Shown here: positions 35,099-44,051 of the stretch, one piece after another
Layout: each line of letters opens with the position of its first letter
How positions within the stretch are numbered: the first letter of the stretch is position 1
NCBI RefSeq assembly: GCF_002930645.1
Contig: NZ_PSNW01000002.1
Span: forward strand, 491,777-555,776
Source: Solimonas fluminis
GTDB taxonomy: Bacteria; Pseudomonadota; Gammaproteobacteria; Nevskiales; Nevskiaceae
Direction: 5' to 3'
DNA: 64,000 nucleotides
The notes under the pieces: model-generated
The model's input: only the letters and a program-made list of their open reading frames with translations
What the model was told of the DNA's origin: nothing
The model's database searches: none
Translations under genes and position numbers: made by a program

Positions 35099-36286
35099 AT
35101 GCGGAAGTATAGCGTTTTATACCGTGTTCAAGCTCTGGCGCTGGCTGCTGCCGCGCTCGCGGCCGGCTGTGCCACGACGCCCGGCGAACGCAGCTCGGCG
35201 AACGTGACGCCCGCGCCTGCGGCGCGTCCCGCTCCGGCGCAGCCGCTGCAGGCGGAAGTGGACGGGCTGAGCGCCGACGAGCGCTTCGTGTCCCCCGCCG
35301 CCGACGAAGGCGGGCTGGTGCGTGAAGACGCGCCGCTGCGCTACGTCGTCAAGAAGGGCGACACCCTCTGGGGCATCTCGCAGAAATTCCTGGTCGAGCC
35401 CTGGCAGTGGCCCGAGGTCTGGATCGTCAACGACCAGGTCAAGAATCCCCACCTGATCTATCCCGGCGACGTGCTGACGCTGATCTGGCGCGACGGCCGC
35501 CCGCGCGTGGCGCGCGAGCCGGAGCTAGCCACCGACCGCCTGTCGCCGCGCGTGCGCGAGTCCGACCTGGGTGCCGCCATCCCGGTGATCCCGCTCGACG
35601 CGATCCGCGACTTCCTGCGCAGCCCGCGCCTGGTGACGCTGGACCAGCTCAAGCAGGCGCCTTACGTCCTGGACTTCGTGGACCTGCACATCGTCGGCGC
35701 CAGCGGCAACGGCGCCTATGTCAAGAAGCTCAAGCGCAGCCATGGCAGCGCGCTGGAAGCGGTGCGCCTGGGCCAGAGCTACATCGACCCGGACAGCAAC
35801 GAGCTGCTCGGCTACGAGGCCATCCCGGTGGCGCAGGTCGAGGTGCGCGAGTTCGCCGAGCCCGGCACGGTGATGCTGACCAAGAGCTACCGCGAGACCC
35901 GCGCCGGCGACTACCTGATCAAGCCGCTGTCGGAAACCTTCGACGCCAACTTCTACCCGCACGTGCCCAAGGCGCCGTTCACCGGCCGCATCCTGTCGGT
36001 GTTCGACGGCGTCTCGCAGATCGGCCAGTACCAGGTCGTGACGCTGAGCAAGGGTGCGCGCGACGGCCTGGAGGCCGGCCATGTGCTGGACATCCTGCAG
36101 GCCGGCCGCACCGCCCGCGATCCGCATGGCGTCGGCTACGTCGCCCTGCCGGAGACCTATGCCGGCCAGGTGATGGTATTCAAGCTCGAGGATCGCGTGT
36201 CCTACGCGCTGGTCATGTCGGCGATCCGCCCGGTCCATGCCAAGGACAAGGTGGTCAAGCCGGGCACGCGCGTCGCCATCGAGTAG
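35099..36286 (+). CDS. LysM-domain lipoprotein (cell-wall associated)
   Basis: This 395-residue exported protein has a signal sequence with a possible lipobox LAAGC|ATT. A single LysM peptidoglycan-binding domain sits at about 80-130 (YVVKKGDTLWGISQKFL...IYPGDVLTL). The rest is a conserved beta-rich region without catalytic motif. This type of LysM protein is regularly found between def/fmt and dprA in gammaproteobacteria and beta-proteobacteria. GGGGAAGG precedes the ATG at 35099 by 7 nt, which decides the start. It probably acts in envelope maintenance. Confidence 0.9.
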   Translation: MRKYSVLYRVQALALAAAALAAGCATTPGERSSANVTPAPAARPAPAQPLQAEVDGLSADERFVSPAADEGGLVREDAPLRYVVKKGDTLWGISQKFLVEPWQWPEVWIVNDQVKNPHLIYPGDVLTLIWRDGRPRVAREPELATDRLSPRVRESDLGAAIPVIPLDAIRDFLRSPRLVTLDQLKQAPYVLDFVDLHIVGASGNGAYVKKLKRSHGSALEAVRLGQSYIDPDSNELLGYEAIPVAQVEVREFAEPGTVMLTKSYRETRAGDYLIKPLSETFDANFYPHVPKAPFTGRILSVFDGVSQIGQYQVVTLSKGARDGLEAGHVLDILQAGRTARDPHGVGYVALPETYAGQVMVFKLEDRVSYALVMSAIRPVHAKDKVVKPGTRVAIE

Positions 36287-36372
36287 CTTCCAAGGATTTA
36301 CCGCGCCCGCCCGCGGCAAGCCGTCACAAACGCGGCTTGCTACCGGCGGGCGTTCTGTTTCACGCTCCCGGC

Positions 36373-37473
36373 GTGAACCTCCCCGCCCTGCAATCCTGGC
36401 TGACGCTGCTGCGCGCTCCTGGCGTGGGCGGCGTCACCGTGGCGCGCCTGCTCGCCACCTTCGGCTCGGCCGAGGCGGCGGTGGCCGCCGGCCCCGCGGC
36501 GCTGCGCCCGCTGGGGCTGCCCGAGGAGGCGCTGCAGTTCTTCTCCAAGGGTGATCCCGAGGGCATCGCCCGCGACCTGGAGTGGCTGGACAAGCCCGGC
36601 CGCGGCCTGCTGACGCTGGAGGACCCGCGCTATCCCGAGCGGCTGCGGCAGATCGCGCAGGCGCCGGGAGCACTGTTCTACCAGGGCGATCCGGACCTGC
36701 TGGCACTGCCCCAGCTGGCCATCGTCGGCGCCCGCTCCGCCACGCCCCAGGGCCTGGAGAACGCCCGCGCCTTTGCCGCCGAACTGGCGCGCCGCGGGCT
36801 GTGCATCACCAGCGGCCTGGCGCTGGGCATCGACGGCGCCGCCCATCGCGGGGCCCTGGAGGCCGGCGGCATGACCATCGCCGTCTGTGCCACCGGGCTG
36901 GACCGTGTCTACCCGGCGCGGCACCGCGAGCTGGCGCATGACATCGTCCGCGAGGGGCTGATGATCTCGGAGTTCCCGGTGGGGGTGGCGGCGCTGCCGG
37001 AGCACTTCCCGCGCCGCAACCGCATCATTTCCGGGCTGGCCATGGGCGTGCTGGTGGTGGAGGCGGCGCCCGAGTCCGGCTCGCTGATCACCGCGGCCTA
37101 CGCCAACGAGCAGGGCCGCGAGGTGTTCGCCATCCCCGGTTCCATCCACAACCCGCAGGCGCGGGGCTGCCACCGCCTGATCCGCCAGGGGGCCAAGCTG
37201 GTGGAGTCGGTGGACGACATCCTGGAGGAGATCGCCCCGCAGCTGCGCCAGCGGCGCGCAGCCCTGGTGGCGGCCGACGCGCCGCCGGAAGACCCCCTGC
37301 AGGCCCGGCTGCTGCAATGCCTGGGAACCGAACCCCAGTCTTTCGATCAATTACAGGCTGGCAGCGGGCTGGATGCCGCCGCGCTCAGCGAAGCCCTGCT
37401 GGCACTGGAGCTGGCCGGCGAAGTGGCCGCAGCGGCCGGCGGGACCTACCAGCGGTTGCGGGTTCCGGCATGA
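36373..37473 (+). CDS. dprA: DNA-processing protein DprA
   Basis: DprA (Smf) loads RecA on incoming single-stranded DNA during transformation. The 366-residue protein has an N-terminal SAM-like helical region, the Rossmann core with AIVGARSATPQG, ITSGLALGIDGAAHRGAL, the PARHREL loop and FPRRNRIISGLA, and a C-terminal winged helix (from about 300). GTG at 36373 is the plausible start; no Shine-Dalgarno sequence precedes it. It follows the LysM gene after 86 nt and precedes smg, the standard order. Other competence genes are not in the window. Confidence 0.94.
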   Translation: MNLPALQSWLTLLRAPGVGGVTVARLLATFGSAEAAVAAGPAALRPLGLPEEALQFFSKGDPEGIARDLEWLDKPGRGLLTLEDPRYPERLRQIAQAPGALFYQGDPDLLALPQLAIVGARSATPQGLENARAFAAELARRGLCITSGLALGIDGAAHRGALEAGGMTIAVCATGLDRVYPARHRELAHDIVREGLMISEFPVGVAALPEHFPRRNRIISGLAMGVLVVEAAPESGSLITAAYANEQGREVFAIPGSIHNPQARGCHRLIRQGAKLVESVDDILEEIAPQLRQRRAALVAADAPPEDPLQARLLQCLGTEPQSFDQLQAGSGLDAAALSEALLALELAGEVAAAAGGTYQRLRVPA

Positions 37474-37639
37474 TTGCTGCAGATCAAGGGCATCGCCCCC
37501 CGGGGCGTGATTTAATTTGAGGTTCCTGCAAATTGTGGTATACAAAATCACATGGAGATCAGACAGAAACGCGAGATTCATATAATTTCAACAATTCTGT
37601 TCTGAAATACATTAAAAACACACAGCACCGGAGCGTTTC
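37474..37639 (+). promoter_or_regulatory. AT-rich promoter region of smg-topA
   Basis: About 165 bases here are far more AT-rich than the surroundings and contain TTGAGG, TATACA, TATAAT-like CATATAATTT and many A/T runs. A promoter for smg and topA is likely. The exact -35/-10 pair cannot be fixed; TATAAT at about 37578 is the best -10 candidate. Confidence 0.45.
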
Positions 37640-38107
37640 ATGAAAGAGACCGTACTGGATGTGCTGATGTACCTGTTCGAGAACTACCAGGAAGGCGAGT
37701 TCTCCGATTCCGACAATCAGGTCACTTTGCGCGACGAGCTGGTCGCGGCCGGATTCCCCGACCAAGAGGTCGCCCATGCGTTCGACTGGGTCGACGGACT
37801 GGCGCAGCAGCGGCAGCTGCCGATCATCTTCAGCCCGGGCGGTGCGGTGCGCATCTATGCCCGCGAGGAGATGTCCAAGCTCTCCACCGAATGCCGCGGC
37901 TTCATCATGTACCTGGAGCAGCTGGGCATCTTCGGCGCCCAGGCGCGCGAACTGGTGATCGACCGCCTGATGGCGCTGAACGAGGAAATCGACCTCGAAA
38001 GGGTCAAATGGGTCTGCCTGCTGGTGCTGATGAACGAGCCGGACGCGGAAGACGCCTTTGCCCATCTCGAGGAGATGGTTTACTACAGCGGCGAATTCCT
38101 TCATTGA
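37640..38107 (+). CDS. smg: Smg family protein (DUF494)
   Basis: This 155-residue acidic helical protein belongs to the Smg family, conserved between dprA and topA in many gammaproteobacteria. The N-terminus MKETVLDVLMYLFENYQ and the segment RGFIMYLEQLGI are typical. No catalytic motif is known, and its function is undetermined. It follows an AT-rich promoter region and is co-oriented with topA 113 nt downstream. Confidence 0.92.
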   Translation: MKETVLDVLMYLFENYQEGEFSDSDNQVTLRDELVAAGFPDQEVAHAFDWVDGLAQQRQLPIIFSPGGAVRIYAREEMSKLSTECRGFIMYLEQLGIFGAQARELVIDRLMALNEEIDLERVKWVCLLVLMNEPDAEDAFAHLEEMVYYSGEFLH

Positions 38108-38220
38108 ATCAGTAATTTGCCGGTCGGGTGCCGCGTTCCGGCGCTGGACAGGCGGCGCGTCTTCCGCATATAAGCAGGCCCCTGCGGGCAGCCGCCCGCC
38201 GCGCTGAATGCATCATTTAA

Positions 38221-40701
38221 ATGACTAAGAACCTGGTCATCGTCGAGTCGCCTGCCAAGGCCAAGACGATCAAGAAATACCTGGGCAAGGACTTCGAGGT
38301 GCTGGCCTCCTACGGCCACGTGCGCGACCTCGTGCCCAAGGACGGCGCCGTGGACGTGCAGAACGGCTTCGCCATGAAGTACCAGGTGATCGACCGCAAC
38401 GAGAAGCACGTCAAGGCGATCGTCTCGGCGCTGAAGGAGGCCGACGAACTGTGGCTGGCCACCGACCCTGACCGCGAGGGGGAGGCCATTTCCTGGCACC
38501 TGGCCGAGTTGCTGCGCGAGAAGAACGCGCTCAAGGGCAAGCCGGTCAAGCGCGTGGTGTTCTACGAGATCACCCAGCGCGAGATCCAGGAAGCGATCCA
38601 GAACCCGCGCGACATTTCCGAGGACCTGGTCAACGCCCAGCAGGCGCGCCGCGCCCTGGACTACCTGGTGGGCTTCAACCTGTCGCCGCTGCTGTGGCGC
38701 AAGGTGCAGCCGGGCCTGTCGGCCGGCCGCGTGCAGTCGCCGGCACTGCGCCTGATCTGCGAGCGCGAGCTCGAGATCCGGGCTTTCAAGCCGCAGGAAT
38801 ACTGGTCGCTGGACGCGCGCGCCGAGAAGTCCGCCCAGGCCTTCACCGCGCGCCTGATCGAGCTGGACGGCAAGAAGGTCGAGCAGTTCACCCTCGGCGA
38901 TGCCGGCGCCGCCGAGGCCGCGAAGAACAAGATCCTGGCCGCGGCCGGCGGCACGCTGCTGGTCAAGGCCATCGAGAAGAAGCAGCGCCGCCGCAATCCG
39001 GGCGCGCCCTTCACCACCTCGACGCTGCAGCAGGAAGCCAACCGCAAGCTCGGCTTCACCTCCAAGCGCACCATGCAGACCGCGCAGCAGCTGTACGAGG
39101 GCGTGGACATCGCCGGCGAGACGGTGGGTCTGATCACCTACATGCGTACCGACTCGGTGACCCTGTCGCAGGATGCGATCAAGGACATCCGCAACGTCAT
39201 CCAGCTGCAGTACGGCGCCGGTGCGCTGCCCTCCGAGCCGCGGACCTACAAGGCCAAGTCCAAGAATGCCCAGGAAGCGCATGAAGCCGTGCGCCCCACC
39301 TCGGCGGCGCGCCTGCCCCGGCAGGTGGCGCAGTTCCTCAAGCCCGACCAGGCCAAGCTCTACGAGCTGATCTGGAAGCGCACCGTCGCCTCGCAGATGG
39401 AGGCGGCCGTGTTCGATACCGTCAGCGCCGAGCTGCGCGCCGGCAGCGAGCATGCCTTCCGCGCCACCGGCTCGGTCCTGGTGGAGCCCGGCTTCCTGGC
39501 CGCCTACGACATCCGCGCGCAGGACCCGGAAGACCGCGACGAGGGCGACGAGGACGACAAGCGCCTGCCGGCGCTGGTGCAGGGCGAGCGCGTCAAGCTG
39601 CTGGAGCTGCTGCCCGAGCAGCATTTCACCCAGCCGCCGCCGCGCTACACCGAAGCCAGCCTGGTCAAGACGCTGGAAGAGTTCGACATCGGCCGTCCGT
39701 CGACCTACGCCACCATCATCTCCACCCTGCAGGGCCGCGACTACGTGCGCCTGGAGGGCAAGGCCTTCGTGCCGACCGACGTCGGCATGATCGTCAACCG
39801 CTTCCTCACCGATCACTTCGAGCAGTACGTGGACTACGAGTTCACCGCGCATCTGGAGGACGATCTCGACGCCGTCTCGCGCGGCGAGAAGCAGTGGAAG
39901 CCGCTGCTGGCGCAGTTCTGGAACTCCTTCAAGCCGCGCATCGAGGAGAAGATGGAGCTGTCGCGCAAGGAAGTGTCGGAGGCTCGCGTCATCGGCGTGG
40001 ACCCGGCCTCCGGCAAGCCGGTCAGCGCGCGCCTGGGCCGCTTCGGGCCCTTCGTGCAGATCGGCACCAAGGATGACGAGGACAAGCCGCGCTTCGCCTC
40101 GCTGCGCGCCAACCAGCGCATCGACACCATCACGCTGGAGCAGGCCCTGGCGCTGTTCCAGCTGCCGCGCAGGATCGGCCAGTTGCCCAACGGCGACGAG
40201 GTGGAGGTCAACATCGGCCGCTTCGGGCCCTACGTGAAGCACGGCAAGAGCTTCGTCTCCCTGAAGAAGGACGACGATCCCTACACCATCGAGCTGCCGC
40301 GCGCGATCGAGCTGATCGAGCAGAAGGCGGCGGCGCTGGAAGCGGCGACGCTGAAGGTCTTCGACGGCACCGGCATCCGCATCATCAAGGGCCGCTTCGG
40401 CGCCTACATCACCGACGGCAGCCGCCGCGCGAACGTTCCGCGCAACCGGGATGTCGATGGCGTGACGGTCTTCGAGTGCGAGGCCTGGCTGGCGGAAGCC
40501 GCCGCGGCGGCGCCGAAGAAGGGCGGCAAGAAGGGCAAGGCGGCCGCCAGGAAGGCCGCCGCGCCCGCCGCCGGGAAGGCCGAAAAGGCAGCGGCGAAGA
40601 AACCGGCCGCCAAGAAGGCCACCGTGAAGAAGACGGCGGCGAAGAGAGCCGTGGCCAAGAAGGCCCCGGCGAAGAAGGCCGCGACCAAGAAGAAGGGCTG
40701 A
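38221..40701 (+). CDS. topA: DNA topoisomerase I
   Basis: TopA relaxes negative supercoils. The 826-residue protein has the Toprim motifs IVESPAKAKTI and DPDREGEAISWHL and the active-site Tyr in LITYMRTDSVTLS (about residue 309). The C-terminal part has topoisomerase C-terminal repeats (ARLGRFGPFVQIG, VNIGRFGPYVKHG and IIKGRFGAYITDG) but none of the four-Cys zinc ribbons of E. coli TopA; the whole protein has only two Cys. It ends in an Ala/Lys-rich tail of about 60 residues (AAKKPAAKKATVKK) like histone H1, likely for DNA binding. tsaC starts 3 nt after the stop. Confidence 0.96.
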   Translation: MTKNLVIVESPAKAKTIKKYLGKDFEVLASYGHVRDLVPKDGAVDVQNGFAMKYQVIDRNEKHVKAIVSALKEADELWLATDPDREGEAISWHLAELLREKNALKGKPVKRVVFYEITQREIQEAIQNPRDISEDLVNAQQARRALDYLVGFNLSPLLWRKVQPGLSAGRVQSPALRLICERELEIRAFKPQEYWSLDARAEKSAQAFTARLIELDGKKVEQFTLGDAGAAEAAKNKILAAAGGTLLVKAIEKKQRRRNPGAPFTTSTLQQEANRKLGFTSKRTMQTAQQLYEGVDIAGETVGLITYMRTDSVTLSQDAIKDIRNVIQLQYGAGALPSEPRTYKAKSKNAQEAHEAVRPTSAARLPRQVAQFLKPDQAKLYELIWKRTVASQMEAAVFDTVSAELRAGSEHAFRATGSVLVEPGFLAAYDIRAQDPEDRDEGDEDDKRLPALVQGERVKLLELLPEQHFTQPPPRYTEASLVKTLEEFDIGRPSTYATIISTLQGRDYVRLEGKAFVPTDVGMIVNRFLTDHFEQYVDYEFTAHLEDDLDAVSRGEKQWKPLLAQFWNSFKPRIEEKMELSRKEVSEARVIGVDPASGKPVSARLGRFGPFVQIGTKDDEDKPRFASLRANQRIDTITLEQALALFQLPRRIGQLPNGDEVEVNIGRFGPYVKHGKSFVSLKKDDDPYTIELPRAIELIEQKAAALEAATLKVFDGTGIRIIKGRFGAYITDGSRRANVPRNRDVDGVTVFECEAWLAEAAAAAPKKGGKKGKAAARKAAAPAAGKAEKAAAKKPAAKKATVKKTAAKRAVAKKAPAKKAATKKKG

Positions 40702-40704
40702 GCC

Positions 40705-41271
40705 GTGCTGCCGGACGTCGCGCCGCTGCGCCTCAAGGCCGCCGTCCGCGCGCTGCAGCGCGGCGGCGTCATCGCCTATCCTACCGAGGCCGTCTGGGGC
40801 CTGGGCTGCGAGCCGCAGGACGAGCGCGCGGTGATGCGCCTGCTGGCGCTCAAGGGCCGGCCCTGGGAAAAGGGCGTGATCCTGATCGCCTCGCGTTTCG
40901 AGCAGGTCGAACCCTACGTGCAGGTGCCGTCCAACAACGCCCTGAAGCGCGCCACGGCCACCTGGCCCGGGCCGGCGACCTGGGTGTTTCCCGCCACCGA
41001 CCATACGCCGATGTGGATCAGCGGCGACCATGACGGCGTCGCCGTGCGCGTCAGCAGCCACCCGGCCGTGGTGGCGCTCTGCGAGGCCTACGGCGGCCCC
41101 ATCGTCTCCACCAGCGCCAACCCGGCCGGCCGCGCGCCGGCGCTGACGGTGGCGCAGGTGCGTCTCTACTTCGGCAACGAGATCGACTTCCTGATGCCGG
41201 GCGCGCTCGGCCACCTGGCCAAGCCGACCACCATCCGCGACGTAACCACCGGGCATATCCTGCGCCGATGA
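40705..41271 (+). CDS. tsaC: threonylcarbamoyl-AMP synthase TsaC
   Basis: TsaC (RimN/YrdC) makes threonylcarbamoyl-AMP for t6A37 formation in tRNA. The 188-residue protein has the YrdC fold with [16 protein letters not shown] and SVSSH-like [11 protein letters not shown], then [11 protein letters not shown]. Length is typical for the single-domain type. The GTG start lies 3 nt behind the topA stop, and its end overlaps hemF by 4 nt (ATGA), so topA-tsaC-hemF form one unit. Confidence 0.94.
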   Translation: MLPDVAPLRLKAAVRALQRGGVIAYPTEAVWGLGCEPQDERAVMRLLALKGRPWEKGVILIASRFEQVEPYVQVPSNNALKRATATWPGPATWVFPATDHTPMWISGDHDGVAVRVSSHPAVVALCEAYGGPIVSTSANPAGRAPALTVAQVRLYFGNEIDFLMPGALGHLAKPTTIRDVTTGHILRR

Positions 41272-42176
41272 GCACTCCCGACTTCACCGCCGTCGAAACC
41301 TGGCTGCGCGGCCTGCAGCAGCGCCTTTGCGAGCGCTTCGAGGCCATCGACGGCCAGGCCCGCTTCGGCCGCGACGAATGGCAGCGCGCCGAGGGTGGCG
41401 GCGGCGTGTCGCGCGTGATGGCGGATGGCGCGGTGTTCGAGCGCGGCGGCGTGGGCTTCTCGCTGGTGCACGGCACCAGGCTGCCGCCTTCGGCCACCGC
41501 GCATCGCCCCGAGCTGCAGGGCCGCAGCTGGCGCGCCATGGGGGTGTCGGTGGTGATGCATCCGCGCAACCCGCATGCGCCCACCAGCCACTGCAACGTG
41601 CGCCTGTTCCTGGCCGAGAAGCCGGGCGAGGAGCCGGTATGGTGGTTCGGCGGCGGCTTCGACCTCACGCCCTACTACGGCCATGACGAGGATTGCCGCG
41701 ACTGGCACCGCGCCGCGCGCGATGCCTGCGCCCCGGCCGGGGATCACGTCTATCCGAAGCTCAAGCAGTGGTGCGACGAGTATTTCTTCCTCAAGCACCG
41801 CAACGAGCCGCGCGGCATTGGCGGCATCTTCTACGACGACTGGAGCGAGGGCGGCTTCGACGCCGGCTTCGCCCTGATGCAGCGCGTGGGCGATGCCTAC
41901 GGCGCGGCCTACGCGGACATCGTCGAGCGCCGCAAGGACCAGGCCTACGGCGAGCGCGAGCGCCAGTGGCAGCTGCTGCGCCGCGGCCGCTACGTGGAGT
42001 TCAACCTGGTCTGGGACCGCGGCACGCTGTTCGGCCTGCAGTCCGGCGGCCGCACCGAGTCGATCCTGATGTCGATGCCGCCGCAGGTGCGCTGGGAGTA
42101 CGACCAGCATCCCGAGCCCGGCTCGCCCGAGGCGGCGCTGCTGGAGCGCTACCTAAAGCCCCGGGACTGGATCTGA
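41268..42176 (+). CDS. hemF: oxygen-dependent coproporphyrinogen III oxidase
   Basis: HemF converts coproporphyrinogen III to protoporphyrinogen IX using oxygen. The 302-residue protein shows [50 protein letters not shown] and [20 protein letters not shown]. Length is standard. It is translationally coupled to tsaC. Aerobic haem synthesis fits the aerobic quinol oxidase at the right end of the window. A CGTCATGCCGGC repeat hairpin follows the stop. Confidence 0.97.
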   Translation: MSTPDFTAVETWLRGLQQRLCERFEAIDGQARFGRDEWQRAEGGGGVSRVMADGAVFERGGVGFSLVHGTRLPPSATAHRPELQGRSWRAMGVSVVMHPRNPHAPTSHCNVRLFLAEKPGEEPVWWFGGGFDLTPYYGHDEDCRDWHRAARDACAPAGDHVYPKLKQWCDEYFFLKHRNEPRGIGGIFYDDWSEGGFDAGFALMQRVGDAYGAAYADIVERRKDQAYGERERQWQLLRRGRYVEFNLVWDRGTLFGLQSGGRTESILMSMPPQVRWEYDQHPEPGSPEAALLERYLKPRDWI

Positions 42177-42184
42177 AGAGAGGC

Positions 42185-42212
42185 CGTCATGCCGGCTTTC
42201 GCCGGCATGACG
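42185..42212. repeat. CGTCATGCCGGC hairpin repeat
   Basis: CGTCATGCCGGC and GCCGGCATGACG (12 bp each) flank TTTC. It is the common proteobacterial intergenic hairpin, placed between converging hemF and the beta-lactamase gene; a diverged copy lies at 57341-57368. It may act as a bidirectional transcription barrier. Confidence 0.8.
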
Positions 42213-42224
42213 AGTACGGGCCGG

Positions 42225-43001
42225 CTAGTACAACTCCAGCTTCCCGAGGATCGCCTCGCCGATCTGCGTCCGCCTGCCGATGTCCTGCTCGCCCTGCATG
42301 TCGATGTTGAGCGCGAAGCCGTAGACGCGGCCTTCGCGTTCGATCCAGCCCACCCACCAGCCGATCTGCGGCTGCGTGCCGAAGACCCAGCCGGTCTTGC
42401 CGTAGAGCGTGCTGCCGTCACGGCTGCCGACCCGGGCGATCTCGCGCACGGTGGACTGGCTGCGTGCGGACAGCGGCAGGCTGCCCTGCGCCAGCCGGGC
42501 GGCGAACCGGGCCTGTTCCACCGCGCTGATCTGCAGCGGGCCGTCGAGCCAGAAGCGGTCCGCCGCCGGGCCGGTCCGTCGATTGCCATAGTCCAGCCGC
42601 CGCAGCATCGCCTGCATGCGCGGCAGGCCGATGCGCCGCGCGATCTCCTGGTACACCGGCACGCTCGACACGGGAAAGGCCTCGCGCATCGGCATGTCCT
42701 TCTCCCAGGCCTTGAAGGGCTGGGGTCGGCCGCCGTAGGGAATCACCTCGTCGGCGTCGTGCACCGCGCCGGTCTCCAGCGCGATCAGGCTGTTGGCCAG
42801 CTTGAAGGTGGACGCCGGGATGTAGCGCCGCTGTGCGCGCTCCGGGTTCACCAGCAGCAGCCGGTCGGCGCCCAGGTCGTAGAGGACGAAGCAGCCGGGC
42901 GTGCCGCCGAACAGGGATTGCAGGTCCGGGCGCTCGTCGGTGAAGCCGGCGCGGGCGGGCAGGACGCAGAGGCAGAGCAGGGTCAGCAGCAGGCGCAGCA
43001 C
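42225..43001 (-). CDS. class D (OXA-type) beta-lactamase
   Basis: This 258-residue exported serine beta-lactamase has a signal peptide (about 1-18, ending LPARA). The class D landmarks are all present: PASTFK with the nucleophile Ser and carbamylated Lys, SSVPVYQ (S-x-V), YGN, FWLDGPLQIS, KTG in YGKTGW, and GWWVGW. A catalytically competent enzyme is therefore likely; its spectrum cannot be read off. The gene is a chromosomal singleton without mobile elements nearby, so it looks intrinsic. GTG at 43001 is the start. It is divergent from oxyR (86-nt spacer). Confidence 0.9.
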   Translation of the reverse strand: MLRLLLTLLCLCVLPARAGFTDERPDLQSLFGGTPGCFVLYDLGADRLLLVNPERAQRRYIPASTFKLANSLIALETGAVHDADEVIPYGGRPQPFKAWEKDMPMREAFPVSSVPVYQEIARRIGLPRMQAMLRRLDYGNRRTGPAADRFWLDGPLQISAVEQARFAARLAQGSLPLSARSQSTVREIARVGSRDGSTLYGKTGWVFGTQPQIGWWVGWIEREGRVYGFALNIDMQGEQDIGRRTQIGEAILGKLELY

Positions 43002-43087
43002 GGGATTCCATCCAGGGGGAGGGCGGCCCGCAGCATAACCCGGGGGCAGCTTTGCGCCGCCGCCGCCAGCGTTTACCCTTGGGCACC

Positions 43088-44035
43088 ATGACCCTCACCG
43101 AACTCCGTTACCTGGTGAACCTCGACAAGGAGCGCCACTTCGGCCGCGCCGCCGAGCGTTCCTTCGTGTCGCAGCCGACGCTGTCGGTGGCGGTGAAGAA
43201 GCTCGAGGACGAGCTGGGGGTGACCCTGTTCGAGCGCAACCGCGGCGAGGCCAAGCCCACGGCGGTGGGCGAGCGCATCATCACCCAGGCGCGCCGCGTG
43301 CTGGCCGAGTCCAAGCTGATCGAGGACCTGGCGCGCGAAGGGCGCGACGAGCTCAATGGGCCGCTGCGCTTCGGCGCGATCTACACCGTCGGCCCCTACC
43401 TGCTGCCGGGCCTGGTGCCGCTGCTGCGAGAGCGCGCGCCGCTGATGCCGCTGGTGATCGAGGAGAACTTCACCGCCAAGCTGCTGGAGCAGCTGCGCGA
43501 CAACGAGCTGGACGTGGCGATCCTCGCGCTGCCGGTGGACCTCACCGGCCTTGCTGCCTGGGCGGTCTACGATGAGGACTTCGTGGTGCTGATTCCCAGC
43601 GACCACCACTGGGCCAAGGAGAAGCAGGTGCCGGCGCGCCAGCTCGCCGGCGAGCCGCTGCTGCTGCTCGGGCCCGGCCACTGCTTCCGCGAGCAGGTCA
43701 TCGAGGCCTGCCCCAAGTGCGTGGAGCCGGACGGCGATGGCCCGAGGCCGCAGAGCGGCAGCAGCCTGGAGACGATCCGCCACATGGTGGTGGGCGGCCT
43801 GGGCATCACCGTATTGCCGCGTGCCTCGGTGGAGAACCGTGCGCAGGATCCGGGCCACCTGCTGGCCAAGCCCTTCGTGCCGCCGTCGCCCAATCGCCGC
43901 ATCGCCCTGGTCTGGCGCAAGTCCTGGCCGCGCCGCAAGGCCATCGCCGTGCTGCGCCAGGCGATCCTGGACTCCGGCATGAAGGGCGTGTCCTACTTGC
44001 CGGGGGCCGAGCTGCAGGAAGACGGCAAGCACTAG
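43088..44035 (+). CDS. oxyR: hydrogen peroxide-inducible activator OxyR
   Basis: This LysR-type regulator of 315 residues has the N-terminal winged HTH (MTLTELRYLVNLDKERHFGR) and the redox-sensing cysteines in GHCFREQVIEACPKC, corresponding to Cys199 and Cys208 of E. coli OxyR. Those residues distinguish it from other LysR proteins. It senses hydrogen peroxide and controls antioxidant genes. It is divergent from the beta-lactamase gene; no katG, ahpC or dps is in the window. The ATG at 43088 gives the canonical N-terminus. Confidence 0.92.
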   Translation: MTLTELRYLVNLDKERHFGRAAERSFVSQPTLSVAVKKLEDELGVTLFERNRGEAKPTAVGERIITQARRVLAESKLIEDLAREGRDELNGPLRFGAIYTVGPYLLPGLVPLLRERAPLMPLVIEENFTAKLLEQLRDNELDVAILALPVDLTGLAAWAVYDEDFVVLIPSDHHWAKEKQVPARQLAGEPLLLLGPGHCFREQVIEACPKCVEPDGDGPRPQSGSSLETIRHMVVGGLGITVLPRASVENRAQDPGHLLAKPFVPPSPNRRIALVWRKSWPRRKAIAVLRQAILDSGMKGVSYLPGAELQEDGKH

Positions 44036-44051
44036 GGCTTGCCGCGCCTGC

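Noticed and set aside
38101..41256. A 1051-codon open frame antisense to topA and tsaC
   Set aside because: It is the low-complexity mirror of well-supported genes, as expected in GC-rich DNA.
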